Origin: Caryophanales bacterium
GTDB taxonomy: Bacteria; Bacillota_I; Bacilli_A; RFN20; CAG-826
Assembly (NCBI GenBank): GCA_028726925.1
Contig: JAQYPI010000083.1
Span: 1 to 31,539, forward strand
Direction: 5' to 3'
Length of the DNA stretch: 31,539 bases
In this document: in pieces, positions 21,656-29,326 of the stretch
Position numbering within the stretch: the first letter of the stretch is position 1
Layout of the letters: each line of letters starts with the position of its first letter
Program-made: the position numbers and the translations under genes
The notes under the pieces: model-generated
The model's input: the letters and a program-made list of their open reading frames with translations, nothing else
What the model was told of the DNA's origin: nothing
Database searches by the model: none

Positions 21656-22195
21656 ATGGCTGAAGAACAAAAGAAGACCGTGAAGAAGGCTCCGGCAAAG
21701 AAAGCCCCGGCCAAGAAGGCCGCCGCGAAGAAGGCGGAAACGCCGGTCGAAGAAGCAACCCCCGTCGCGACGGAGACCCCGAAGAAAGCCCCGGCCAAGA
21801 AGGCCGTCAAGGCTGAGAAGAAGGCCCCGAAGGTCGAAGAGCCGGCCAAGCCGGCCGTCACCGAAGCGAAGGCCTTCGCCCGTGACGTCCGCGTCACCCC
21901 GCGCAAGGTCCGCCTCGTCGTCGACCTCGTCCGCGGCAAGGACGTTAAGGACGCCCTCGGCATCCTCGCCGTCACGAACAAAGCCGCCGTCGCCCCGGTC
22001 GAGAAACTCATCCGCAGCGCGGCCGCGAACGCCGTCAACAACTTCCACATGGACGGCAACAAGCTCTACATCGCCGAGATCCAAGTCGGCGACGGGCTCA
22101 AAATCAAGCGTTACATCCCGCGCGCCAAGGGCTCTGCCTCTGGCATCGTGAAGAGAAACGCGAACATCCGCATCACGGTTAAGGAAAGGAACTAA
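21656..22195 (+). CDS. rplV: 50S ribosomal protein L22 with a long Lys/Ala/Pro N-terminal extension
   Basis: 179 residues, against about 110-115 for the family. The L22 core starts near residue 72 (AKAFARDVRVTPRKVRLVVDLVRGK) and carries the tunnel hairpin IPRAKGSASGIVKRNANI. Residues 1-70 are low-complexity: KKAPAKKAPAKKAAAKKAE-type repeats, then alternating acid and base stretches. This resembles histone-H1-like tails. The ATG with a AAGGAGAA site is at the normal place after rpsS, so the tail is likely translated. A shorter start has no ATG with a ribosome site near residue 70. Confidence 0.95.
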   Translation: MAEEQKKTVKKAPAKKAPAKKAAAKKAETPVEEATPVATETPKKAPAKKAVKAEKKAPKVEEPAKPAVTEAKAFARDVRVTPRKVRLVVDLVRGKDVKDALGILAVTNKAAVAPVEKLIRSAAANAVNNFHMDGNKLYIAEIQVGDGLKIKRYIPRAKGSASGIVKRNANIRITVKERN

Positions 22196-22213
22196 GGAGG
22201 GCATCATCAAACT

Positions 22214-22984
22214 ATGGGACACAAAGTTAATGCCGTCGGCATGCGCGTTGGTATCAACCGCGACTGGAATTCCAAATGGTATGCTCCGAAGAAGGAATTC
22301 AGCAAATTCCTCAACGAAGACATCGCCGTCCGCAAGTACCTCACCAAGGAACTCAAATCCGCCCTTCTCTCCCGCATCGAGATCGGCCGCGTGAAGACCG
22401 ATAAGGGCCAAGACGTCAAAGTCTCGGTCTACGTCGCCCGCCCGGGCGAAGTCCTCGGCCAGGAAGGCGCGAACATCAAGCGCGTCACCGAAGCCGTCAA
22501 AGCCCTCCTCAAGTCCGAGAACGTCCACCTCAACGTCGTTGAGATCAAGAACCCGGACCTCGATGCCAACCTCATGGCCCAGTGGATCGCAAGCGAGCTC
22601 GAAAACCGCGCCGCCTTCCGCAGCACCATGAAGAAAGCCATCCAGAGGATGCGCCGCGCTGGCGCCAAGGGTTGCAAGACCCTTTGCTCCGGCCGTCTCG
22701 GCGGTGCGGAAATCGCCCGTGCCGAAGGCTACAAAGAAGGCGTCGTTCCCCTACACACGATTCGCGCTGACATCGACTTCGCTCACGTCACCGCGATGAC
22801 CACTTACGGCAACATCGGCGTCAAGGTTTGGATCTGCCGCTCGCTCAACAAGACCGACAAGGCCATCGTGAACGAGGAAGCTCCGAACGCGGGCCGCACC
22901 TTCCGCGGGCAAGATCGCCGCGGTGGCACCCGTCGCCCCGAACGCAAAGGAGGAAGCGAAAATGCTGCAGCCAAAGCGCGTTAA
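22214..22984 (+). CDS. rpsC: 30S ribosomal protein S3
   Basis: 256 residues, longer than the usual 210-230. S3 forms the mRNA entry site. MGHKVNAVGMRVGINRDWNSKWY, the KH domain VYVARPGEVLGQEGANIKRV, and the C-terminal GAKGCKTLCSGRLGGAEIARAE are clear. The C-terminal 30 residues (GRTFRGQDRRGGTRRPERKGG...) are an Arg/Gly-rich tail. Its last 23 nt overlap rplP, and the rplP ribosome site is coded inside this tail. Confidence 0.98.
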   Translation: MGHKVNAVGMRVGINRDWNSKWYAPKKEFSKFLNEDIAVRKYLTKELKSALLSRIEIGRVKTDKGQDVKVSVYVARPGEVLGQEGANIKRVTEAVKALLKSENVHLNVVEIKNPDLDANLMAQWIASELENRAAFRSTMKKAIQRMRRAGAKGCKTLCSGRLGGAEIARAEGYKEGVVPLHTIRADIDFAHVTAMTTYGNIGVKVWICRSLNKTDKAIVNEEAPNAGRTFRGQDRRGGTRRPERKGGSENAAAKAR

Positions 22985-23381
22985 GTACCGTCGCCCCCAC
23001 GGTCTCAGCTATGAGGGCAAGCCCAAAGGAGGCACGAAAGTCAACTTCGGTGACTACGGCCTCATGGCTATGGAAGGCGCTTACATCACCGACCACCAAA
23101 TCGAATCCGCCCGTATCGTGCTCTCCCGTTACACGGACCGCGCGGGCAAAGTCTGGATTCGCATCTTCCCGCACCTTGCGATGACGAAGAAGCCGGCCGA
23201 AGTCCGTATGGGTTCCGGCAAAGGCAGCCCCGAAGGCTGGGCCGCCGTCGTCAAGGCGGGCACCGTCATGTTCGAGATTGGCGGCATCGATGGCAAGATC
23301 GCCCAGGAAGCGCTTCGCCTCGCGGCCTACAAACTCCCGATCAAGTGCAAAGTCGTCAAACGCGAAACGGAGGTTAAGTAA
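22962..23381 (+). CDS. rplP: 50S ribosomal protein L16
   Basis: 139 residues. L16 helps place tRNA in the A site. MLQPKRVKYRRPHGLSYEG is the classic start, and RIFPHLAMTKKPAEVRMGSGKGSPEGWAAVV is typical. The ATG at 22962 was chosen because of the AAGGAGGAA site and the family start; the frame stays open further upstream. It overlaps rpsC by 23 nt and shares one base with the rpmC start. Confidence 0.98.
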   Translation: MLQPKRVKYRRPHGLSYEGKPKGGTKVNFGDYGLMAMEGAYITDHQIESARIVLSRYTDRAGKVWIRIFPHLAMTKKPAEVRMGSGKGSPEGWAAVVKAGTVMFEIGGIDGKIAQEALRLAAYKLPIKCKVVKRETEVK

Positions 23382-23581
23382 TGGAAATCAAAGAAATCCG
23401 CGCCTTGACTCCCGAGGAGCTGGACGCAAAGATCTACGAGTTGAAGCAGCAACTCTTCGAGTACCGTCGCATGAAAGCGGTCGGCAACCTCGAGAACGGC
23501 AACGTCGTGCGCGGCGTCCGCAAGGACCTCGCCAAAGCCGAGACGGTCAAGCGCGAACGCGAACTTGACCTGAGCAAGTGA
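23381..23581 (+). CDS. rpmC: 50S ribosomal protein L29
   Basis: 66 residues. L29 sits next to L23 at the tunnel exit. MEIKEIRALTPEELDAKIYELKQQLFEYR and the RGVRKDLAKAETVKRERE helix are typical. The ATG overlaps the rplP stop by one base (TAATG), with GGAGG upstream in rplP. Confidence 0.97.
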   Translation: MEIKEIRALTPEELDAKIYELKQQLFEYRRMKAVGNLENGNVVRGVRKDLAKAETVKRERELDLSK

Positions 23582-23591
23582 GGAGACAAAC

Positions 23592-23930
23592 ATGGAAAGA
23601 AACAATCGTATCTCCGTTCAAGGCACCGTCACCTCGGTCAAGATGAACAAGACGATCGTCGTGACCGTCTCCACGGAGCGCAACCACCCGCTTTACGGAA
23701 AGCGCGTCGGTTACCGCAAGAAATTCTATGCCCACGATGAGAACAACGAAGCCCAGCTCGGCGACGTCGTCACCATCATGGCCACCCGCCCGATCTCCAA
23801 GATGGTCAAGTTCCGTCTCGTGAGCATCGACAAGAAGGCCATCGCCGCCGAGAAGGTCGACGAGGCCGAAGCCCAGCTCGAAGCCGCTGAAGGCTCTGAG
23901 GCGGCTATCTCCGCCGAGGAGGGAAAATAA
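23592..23930 (+). CDS. rpsQ: 30S ribosomal protein S17 with acidic C-terminal tail
   Basis: 112 residues, against about 85. S17 binds 16S rRNA near helices 7 and 11. ISVQGTVTSVKMNKTIVVTV, HPLYGKRVGYRKKFYAHDE and GDVVTIMATRPISKMVKFRLV form the normal core. The last 28 residues (EKVDEAEAQLEAAEGSEAAISAEEGK) are Ala/Glu-rich and acidic, opposite to the basic tails of L22 and S5. The rplN start overlaps the stop by one base. Confidence 0.97.
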   Translation: MERNNRISVQGTVTSVKMNKTIVVTVSTERNHPLYGKRVGYRKKFYAHDENNEAQLGDVVTIMATRPISKMVKFRLVSIDKKAIAAEKVDEAEAQLEAAEGSEAAISAEEGK

Positions 23931-24298
23931 TGGTTCAGAACGAAACGAATCTCGTGGTCGCCGATAACTCCGGCGCCCGCTCGGTCCGCGTCTTCCGCCT
24001 CTACGGCGGCAGCCACCGCAAATCCTCTTCGCTCGGCGACGTCGTCCTCTGCGCCGTCAAGGACGCCATCCCGAACGGCAAAGTGAAGAAGAGCGACGTC
24101 GTCAAAGGCGTCATCGTCCGCGTCAAGCACCCCGTGCAGCGCAAGGACGGCTCCACGATTGCCTTCGACGACAACGCCGTCGTCATCATCGACAATGACG
24201 GCAATCCCGTCGGCACCCGCGTCTTCGGGCCGGTCGCCCGCGAACTCCGCGAGGCCGGTTACATGAAGATCGTCTCGCTTGCCCCCGAGGTCCTATAA
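23930..24298 (+). CDS. rplN: 50S ribosomal protein L14
   Basis: 122 residues, the normal length. L14 forms part of the subunit interface. The start MVQNETNLVVADNSGARSVRVFR and the segment VIVRVKHPVQRKDGSTIAFDDNAVVIID are diagnostic. The GAGGAGGG site is within rpsQ; translation is coupled. Confidence 0.98.
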   Translation: MVQNETNLVVADNSGARSVRVFRLYGGSHRKSSSLGDVVLCAVKDAIPNGKVKKSDVVKGVIVRVKHPVQRKDGSTIAFDDNAVVIIDNDGNPVGTRVFGPVARELREAGYMKIVSLAPEVL

Positions 24299-24309
24299 GG
24301 AGAGAAGAC

Positions 24310-24615
24310 ATGAACATCAAAAAAGGCGATAAGGTCGTCGTGATCTCCGGCGCCGACAAAGGCAAGGAAGGCATCGTCCAACGCGCTTATCCGAAGCTCA
24401 ACAAAGTCGTCGTCGAGGGCGTGAACGTCCGCAAGAAGCACAAGAAGCCGAGCCAGTCTGTCCCCGAGGGCAGCATCGTCGACATCTATGCCCCCCTCGA
24501 TGCCAGCAAAGTCATGGTCATCGATCCCAAGACCAAGAAGCCGACCCGCGTCTACCACAAGGTCGTGGACGGCAAGAAGATCCGCGTCGCCAAGAGCGGC
24601 GAGGCTCTTGACTAA
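24310..24615 (+). CDS. rplX: 50S ribosomal protein L24
   Basis: 101 residues. L24 starts 50S assembly and borders the tunnel exit. The KOW motif KKGDKVVVISGADKGKEGIV is at the N-terminus, followed by VVVEGVNVRKKHKKPSQ. AAGGAGAG precedes the ATG. Confidence 0.98.
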   Translation: MNIKKGDKVVVISGADKGKEGIVQRAYPKLNKVVVEGVNVRKKHKKPSQSVPEGSIVDIYAPLDASKVMVIDPKTKKPTRVYHKVVDGKKIRVAKSGEALD

Positions 24616-24632
24616 GGAAGGAGTTGCAACAC

Positions 24633-25217
24633 ATGGCAGAAAAGAAAACCGCCGTTGAAGCGGCCCCCGTCAAGTACGTCAACCGTCTTGAAAAGAAATA
24701 CAAGGAAGAGATCCGTCCGGCTCTCGTGAAGGAATTCAACTACTCCACGATCATGATGGCTCCCCGCCTTGAGAAGATCGTCATCAACATGGGCGTTGGC
24801 GACGCCACCTCGAACTCGAAAGCCCTCGACGACGCCGTCGCGGATCTCGCGACCATCACGGGTCAGCGCCCGGTCGTCACGAAGGCGAAGAAGTCCATCG
24901 CGACCTTCAAGGTTCGCGAAGGCATGCCCATCGGCTGCAAGGTCACCCTCCGCGGCCAGCGCATGTACGAATTCCTCGACAAGCTCGTGAGCATCGCCCT
25001 CCCCCGCGTCCGCGACTTCCGCGGCATCAGCCGCAATTCCTTCGACGGCCACGGCAACTACACCGTCGGCGTCAAGGAACAGCTCATCTTCCCCGAGATC
25101 GACTACGATAAGGTCTCGAAAGTCCGTGGCATGGACATCGTCATCGTCACCACGGCTCGCAGCGACAAGGAAGCGGTCGCCTTGCTCGAGAAGCTCGGCA
25201 TGCCCTTCCGCAAATAA
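24633..25217 (+). CDS. rplE: 50S ribosomal protein L5
   Basis: 194 residues, about 15 more than usual because of an N-terminal stretch MAEKKTAVEAAPVKYV. L5 anchors 5S rRNA. RLEKIVINMGVGDA, ITGQRPVVTKAKKSIATFKVREGMPIGCKVTLRG and SFDGHGNYTVGVKEQLIFPEI are diagnostic. The ATG at 24633 has the AGGAAGGAG site; a TTG at 24624 in the same frame has none. Confidence 0.98.
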   Translation: MAEKKTAVEAAPVKYVNRLEKKYKEEIRPALVKEFNYSTIMMAPRLEKIVINMGVGDATSNSKALDDAVADLATITGQRPVVTKAKKSIATFKVREGMPIGCKVTLRGQRMYEFLDKLVSIALPRVRDFRGISRNSFDGHGNYTVGVKEQLIFPEIDYDKVSKVRGMDIVIVTTARSDKEAVALLEKLGMPFRK

Positions 25218-25229
25218 GGAGAACGACCC

Positions 25230-25415
25230 ATGGCTAAGAAAAGTTTGATCAACAAGTCCGAACGTCCGGCGAAGTTCTCTACCCGCGAGTACACCCGCTG
25301 CAAGCGCTGCGGACGTCCCCACGGCGTCCTCCGCCGCTTCGGCCTCTGCCGCATCTGCCTCCGCGAGCTCGCTTACAAGGGCGAGATCCCGGGCATGAAG
25401 AAGGCTTCTTGGTAA
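25230..25415 (+). CDS. rpsN: 30S ribosomal protein S14, zinc type
   Basis: 61 residues, the short zinc-binding form, with CKRCGRPHGVLRRFGLCRIC supplying four cysteines. Encoding the C+ form in the spc operon is the common Firmicutes state; any zinc-free paralogue would lie elsewhere. AAGGAGAA precedes the ATG. Confidence 0.98.
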   Translation: MAKKSLINKSERPAKFSTREYTRCKRCGRPHGVLRRFGLCRICLRELAYKGEIPGMKKASW

Positions 25416-25434
25416 TTGAAAGGAGATCGATACA

Positions 25435-25830
25435 ATGAACGCAGACCCCATCGCGGATATGCTCACCCGCATCCGCAACGCGAACGCTCTTCGTTATGAA
25501 GAGGTCTCCATGCCGCATTCCAAGATCAAGGAAGGCATCGCCAAGATCCTCAAGAACGAAGGCTTCATCGAAAGCTACAAAACCGAGGAAGTCGAAGGCA
25601 AGAAGACCCTTGCCCTCACCCTCAAATACTCCGACGCGGGCGACCGTGTCATCACCAACCTGAAGAGAATTTCCAAACCTGGCCTCCGCGTCTACGCCCC
25701 GGCCGACAAGATCCCGTCCGTCCTCCATGGACTCGGCGTCGCGATCCTCTCGACCCCGAATGGCCTCCTCACCGACAAGCAAGCCCGCAAGGCCAACGTC
25801 GGCGGCGAAGTCCTCTGCTTCGTTTGGTAA
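25435..25830 (+). CDS. rpsH: 30S ribosomal protein S8
   Basis: 131 residues. S8 binds the central domain of 16S rRNA and, in E. coli, represses the spc operon through a site at rplE. The start MNADPIADMLTRIRNANALRYEEVSMPHSKIK and the C-terminal GLGVAILSTPNGLLTDKQARKANVGGEVLCFVW are diagnostic. AAAGGAGAT precedes the ATG. Confidence 0.98.
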   Translation: MNADPIADMLTRIRNANALRYEEVSMPHSKIKEGIAKILKNEGFIESYKTEEVEGKKTLALTLKYSDAGDRVITNLKRISKPGLRVYAPADKIPSVLHGLGVAILSTPNGLLTDKQARKANVGGEVLCFVW

Positions 25831-25848
25831 AAAGAAAGGAAGAAAATT

Positions 25849-26397
25849 ATGTCTCGTATCGGATTTAAACCCGTCGTTCTTCCCGAAGGCGTCACCGCGG
25901 AAATCGCGAATGGCGTCATCACCGTCAAAGGACCCAAAGGCGAATTAAGCGTGAGCTTCCCCGCTCTCGTGAGCGTCGAGGTGAAAGACGGCGCGATCCA
26001 CTGCACCGTGAAGGGCAATGAGATCGAAGAGCGCACCCAGCACGGCACCGTCCGCGCCAACATCCACAACGCGGTTGTCGGCGTCAAGGACGGCTTCGTC
26101 AAGGAGCTCGAAATCGTCGGCATCGGTTACCGCTGCGCCATCCGCAACGGCAACCTGGTCCTCAATGTTGGCTTCTCCCACGAGGTTGTCTTGACCCCGA
26201 TCGAAGGCGTCAAGGTCACCGCCAAGGACGAAACCCACATCGTCGTCGAAGGCATCGACAAGCAAAAAGTCGGCCAAATGGCCGCCCTCATCCACGATAC
26301 CAAGCGCCCCGAACCCTATGGTGGCAAAGGCATCAAGTACAAAGGCGAAGTTATCATCCGCAAGGAAGGTAAGCGCGCCGCGGGCGGTAAGAAGTAA
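25849..26397 (+). CDS. rplF: 50S ribosomal protein L6
   Basis: 182 residues. L6 lies at the base of the factor-binding stalk. MSRIGFKPVVLPEGV, GVIT VKGPKGELSV and the C-terminal signature RPEPYGGKGIKYKGEVIIRKEGKRA are present. GAAAGGAAG precedes the ATG. Confidence 0.98.
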   Translation: MSRIGFKPVVLPEGVTAEIANGVITVKGPKGELSVSFPALVSVEVKDGAIHCTVKGNEIEERTQHGTVRANIHNAVVGVKDGFVKELEIVGIGYRCAIRNGNLVLNVGFSHEVVLTPIEGVKVTAKDETHIVVEGIDKQKVGQMAALIHDTKRPEPYGGKGIKYKGEVIIRKEGKRAAGGKK

Positions 26398-26412
26398 TAG
26401 GAGAGGAATGGT

Positions 26413-26769
26413 ATGATCGAAAAAGAATCTAGGAACGTCGCTCGCCTCCGCAAGCACGCTCGTGTCCGCGCCAAGGTGTCCGGCACCGCCGAAAAGCCGC
26501 GCCTCTGCGTCTTCCGCTCCAACAAGCACATCGAGGCTCAGATCATCGATGACGTCAAGGGCGTCACCTTGGTCTCGAGCTCTTCCGTCCAGCTCAAACT
26601 CGCCAACGGCGGCAACTGCGAAGCGGCTGCCAAGGTTGGTGCCGATCTCGCCGCCAAGGCCCTCGCGAAAGGCATCGAAATCGTTGCCTTCGATCGCGGT
26701 GGATACCTCTACCACGGTCGCGTCGCCGCTTTGGCCGACGCCGCCCGCGAAGGCGGACTCAAGTTCTAA
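26413..26769 (+). CDS. rplR: 50S ribosomal protein L18
   Basis: 118 residues. L18 binds 5S rRNA together with L5. RLRKHARVRAKVSGTAEKPRLCVFRSNKHIEAQIIDD and the C-terminal FDRGGYLYHGRVAALADAAREGGLKF are diagnostic. AGGAGAGG precedes the ATG. Confidence 0.98.
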   Translation: MIEKESRNVARLRKHARVRAKVSGTAEKPRLCVFRSNKHIEAQIIDDVKGVTLVSSSSVQLKLANGGNCEAAAKVGADLAAKALAKGIEIVAFDRGGYLYHGRVAALADAAREGGLKF

Positions 26770-26780
26770 GGAGAAAGAAC

Positions 26781-27509
26781 ATGGAAGAAGAAAACAAAGT
26801 CAACGCCCCCGTCGAGGAATCGACGGAGGATACCGCCAACAAGGGCGGATACGAGCCCCACGGCTCCGCTTCTGCCCCCCGTCCCGGCGACCGCAAGGAC
26901 GGCTCCCATCGTGGACGCCCCTCCGAGCGTCGTGGCGGCCGCGGCGGATTCCGCAACGGCAACGATGACGGCCTCACCGAGAGGGTCGTCGCCATCAACC
27001 GCGTCTCGAAAACCGTCCAAGGCGGCAAACACGTTCGTTTCTCCGCTCTCGCCGTCGTCGGCGATGGCAAGGGCAAATACGGCTTCGCGATGACCAAGTC
27101 CGGGGAAGTCCCCGACGCGATCAAGAAATCGCTTGCCGCCGCTCGCAAGTACATGATGAGCGTCCAGCTCGTCAAGGGCACGATCGCCCATGACGTCGAA
27201 GGCGTTTACGGCGCCACCAAAGTCGTTCTCAAACCGGCCCCGGCCGGCACCGGCATCGTCGCCGGCGGCGCGGTCCGCGCTGTCGTCGAGCTCGCTGGCA
27301 TCAAGAACGTCGTCGCCAAGGTTTACGGCTCCCGCACCCCGATCAACGTCATCCGCGCGACCTCTGCCGGTCTCCAGTCCTTGAAGGAATATGATCGCAT
27401 CATGGTCCTTCGCGGCAAGAAGACCCCGGAGCAGATCAAGGCCAAGCACGAGGCGGAACGCGCGCAGCGCAAAGCCGCCGCGGACAAGGCCCCGAAAGGA
27501 GATAAGTAA
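26781..27509 (+). CDS. rpsE: 30S ribosomal protein S5 with N- and C-terminal extensions
   Basis: 242 residues, against about 165. S5 affects decoding accuracy at the mRNA entry site. The core starts near residue 65 (TERVVAINRVSKTVQGGKHVRFSALAVVGDGKGKYGFA) and includes GTGIVAGGAVRAVVELAGIKNVVAKVYGS. Residues 1-62 form an acidic then Arg/Gly-rich tail (RGRPSERRGGRGGFRNGN). About 25 charged residues (AKHEAERAQRKAAADKAPKGDK) extend the C-terminus. AAGGAGAAA precedes the ATG. rplO follows after 2 nt, with no rpmD between. Confidence 0.97.
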   Translation: MEEENKVNAPVEESTEDTANKGGYEPHGSASAPRPGDRKDGSHRGRPSERRGGRGGFRNGNDDGLTERVVAINRVSKTVQGGKHVRFSALAVVGDGKGKYGFAMTKSGEVPDAIKKSLAAARKYMMSVQLVKGTIAHDVEGVYGATKVVLKPAPAGTGIVAGGAVRAVVELAGIKNVVAKVYGSRTPINVIRATSAGLQSLKEYDRIMVLRGKKTPEQIKAKHEAERAQRKAAADKAPKGDK

Positions 27510-27511
27510 TC

Positions 27512-27967
27512 ATGCATTCCCTCGATAATCTCCACAACGTCAAAGGCGCGAAGACCGAAGGCTTCCGCGTCGGCCGCGGCCGCGGTTCCGGAAACGGCAA
27601 GACCGCCGGCAAAGGCATGAAGGGCCAAGGCGCCCACAACGTCACGAAGAAGAACGGCTTCGAAGGTGGTCAGACCCCGATCGCCCGCCGTCTTCCGAAA
27701 TTCGGCGCTCGCAAGACGCACCACAACACCCCGATCGTCTACGCGGAGATCAATCTTTCCACCCTCGAGAAGTATTTCGAGGAAGGCGCGACCGTGAACG
27801 CGGCCGCCCTCATCGAGAAGAAAATCGTGAAGAAGGAACTCTCCGGTATCAAAGTCCTCGGCAATGGCAAGCTTACCAAGAAGCTCATCGTCGAAGCTAA
27901 AGCTTTCTCCGCGTCCGCGAAGAAGGCCATTGAGGACCTCGGCGGCGAAGCCAAGGTGATTGCCTGA
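27512..27967 (+). CDS. rplO: 50S ribosomal protein L15
   Basis: 151 residues. L15 is a late core protein of the 50S. MHSLDNLHNVKGAKTEGFRVGRGRGSGNGKTAGKGMKGQGA and GFEGGQTPIARRLPKFG are diagnostic. The AAAGGAGAT site lies at the end of rpsE. The stop TGA overlaps the secY ATG by one base. Confidence 0.98.
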   Translation: MHSLDNLHNVKGAKTEGFRVGRGRGSGNGKTAGKGMKGQGAHNVTKKNGFEGGQTPIARRLPKFGARKTHHNTPIVYAEINLSTLEKYFEEGATVNAAALIEKKIVKKELSGIKVLGNGKLTKKLIVEAKAFSASAKKAIEDLGGEAKVIA

Positions 27968-29325
27968 TGCATAAGTTCGTCTCGATCTTCAAAAACAAGG
28001 AAATCGTCGGTCGTATTTTCTTCACGATCATGATTCTCTTCGTCATCAGGATCGGGGCGGCCATCACGGTTCCGGGCGTTCGTGTCGAGGAACAATTGGC
28101 GCAAGCCATGAATTCTGGGAACGCCATCGCCTTGATGGATTTGATGGGCGGCGGCGCGCTAAGCAATTTCTCCGTCTTCGCCCTGGGCGTCTCGCCTTAT
28201 ATCACCGCTCAGATCATCGTCGAACTTCTTTCCAAAGACGTTCTCCCTGCTTTGACGGAACTGTCGAAACAAGGCCAATACGGCCGCAAGAAGATCGAGA
28301 TGGCCACGCGCTATCTCGCCCTCCTTCTTGGCGCCGTCCAGGCTTACGGCATCATCAAGACGATGCAGAATTCGAGCTACATTACCTTGACGCTTGCCGA
28401 TACGTTCTGGACCTATCTCTACATTGTCACCGTCATGTTGGCGGGCGCGATGCTCACCATGTGGCTCGGCGACCAAATCACGGAGAAAGGCCTCGGCAAC
28501 GGTATCTCCGTCATCATCTTTGCGGGTTGCGTTCGCAGCCTCCCCCTCCAGATTTCCACCGCTTTTGGCAAGTGGGTATCCCAGAACCAAGGAATGGGTT
28601 CCAACGCCCTCATCCGCGGCTCGTTCATCTTCGTCGTCTATGTGTTGGCCCTCATCGCGATCACCGCGGGTGTCGTCTTCTTCGAGCTCTCGAAGAGGAA
28701 GATTCCGGTCCAGCACGCGGGAAAAGGCGGGCAGACGGCTTCCATGGCCAAAGCCTCCTTCCTCCCGATCAAGATCAATTCCGCCGGTGTCATTCCCGTC
28801 ATCTTCGCTTCCTCCATCCTGATGGCCCCTTCGGTCATCGCGAGTTTCTTCTCGGCGGAAGCCTCGCAAGCGCAATGGCTCCAGATCTTCAATTACTCCG
28901 CCATGTACCCGATGCCGCCGATCGACGGCAACGAATGGAGCATGCCGTGGGGCTTGCTGATCTACATCACGCTCATCGTCGTCTTCACGTTCTTCTATTC
29001 CGAACTGCAGATGAACCCCGAGCAGATGGCGGACAATTTCCAGAAGAACGGTTCCTACATCCCGGGCATCCGTCCGGGCAAGGAAACGGAAAAGTACGTT
29101 CGTAAAGTTCTCAATCGCGTGACTTGCCTTGGCGCCATCGGCCTTGCCTTCATCAGCGCCCTCCCCGTCGTCTTGACCCTCTCGGGCATCTTCGGGAACG
29201 ACACGTCCCTCGCGATTGGCGGCACGGGCATGATCATCGTCGTCGGCGTCGCGATCGAGTTGAACGCCCAGATCGATGGCTTGCTCGCCGGCAAGAGCTT
29301 CGAACAAGTCCAAGGAGGCATGTAA
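27967..29325 (+). CDS. secY: Protein translocase subunit SecY
   Basis: 452 residues with ten expected transmembrane helices; forms the protein-conducting channel with SecE and SecG. FFTIMILFVIRIGAAITVPGV starts helix 1. FSVFALGVSPYITAQIIVELLS is the plug region and helix 2. GNGISVIIFAGC, VQHAGK-type KIPVQHAGKGG in the cytoplasmic loop, and NPEQMADNFQKNGSYIPGIRPGKETEKY are typical. It starts inside rplO and is followed after 1 nt by adk. Confidence 0.98.
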   Translation: MHKFVSIFKNKEIVGRIFFTIMILFVIRIGAAITVPGVRVEEQLAQAMNSGNAIALMDLMGGGALSNFSVFALGVSPYITAQIIVELLSKDVLPALTELSKQGQYGRKKIEMATRYLALLLGAVQAYGIIKTMQNSSYITLTLADTFWTYLYIVTVMLAGAMLTMWLGDQITEKGLGNGISVIIFAGCVRSLPLQISTAFGKWVSQNQGMGSNALIRGSFIFVVYVLALIAITAGVVFFELSKRKIPVQHAGKGGQTASMAKASFLPIKINSAGVIPVIFASSILMAPSVIASFFSAEASQAQWLQIFNYSAMYPMPPIDGNEWSMPWGLLIYITLIVVFTFFYSELQMNPEQMADNFQKNGSYIPGIRPGKETEKYVRKVLNRVTCLGAIGLAFISALPVVLTLSGIFGNDTSLAIGGTGMIIVVGVAIELNAQIDGLLAGKSFEQVQGGM

Positions 29326-29326
29326 C

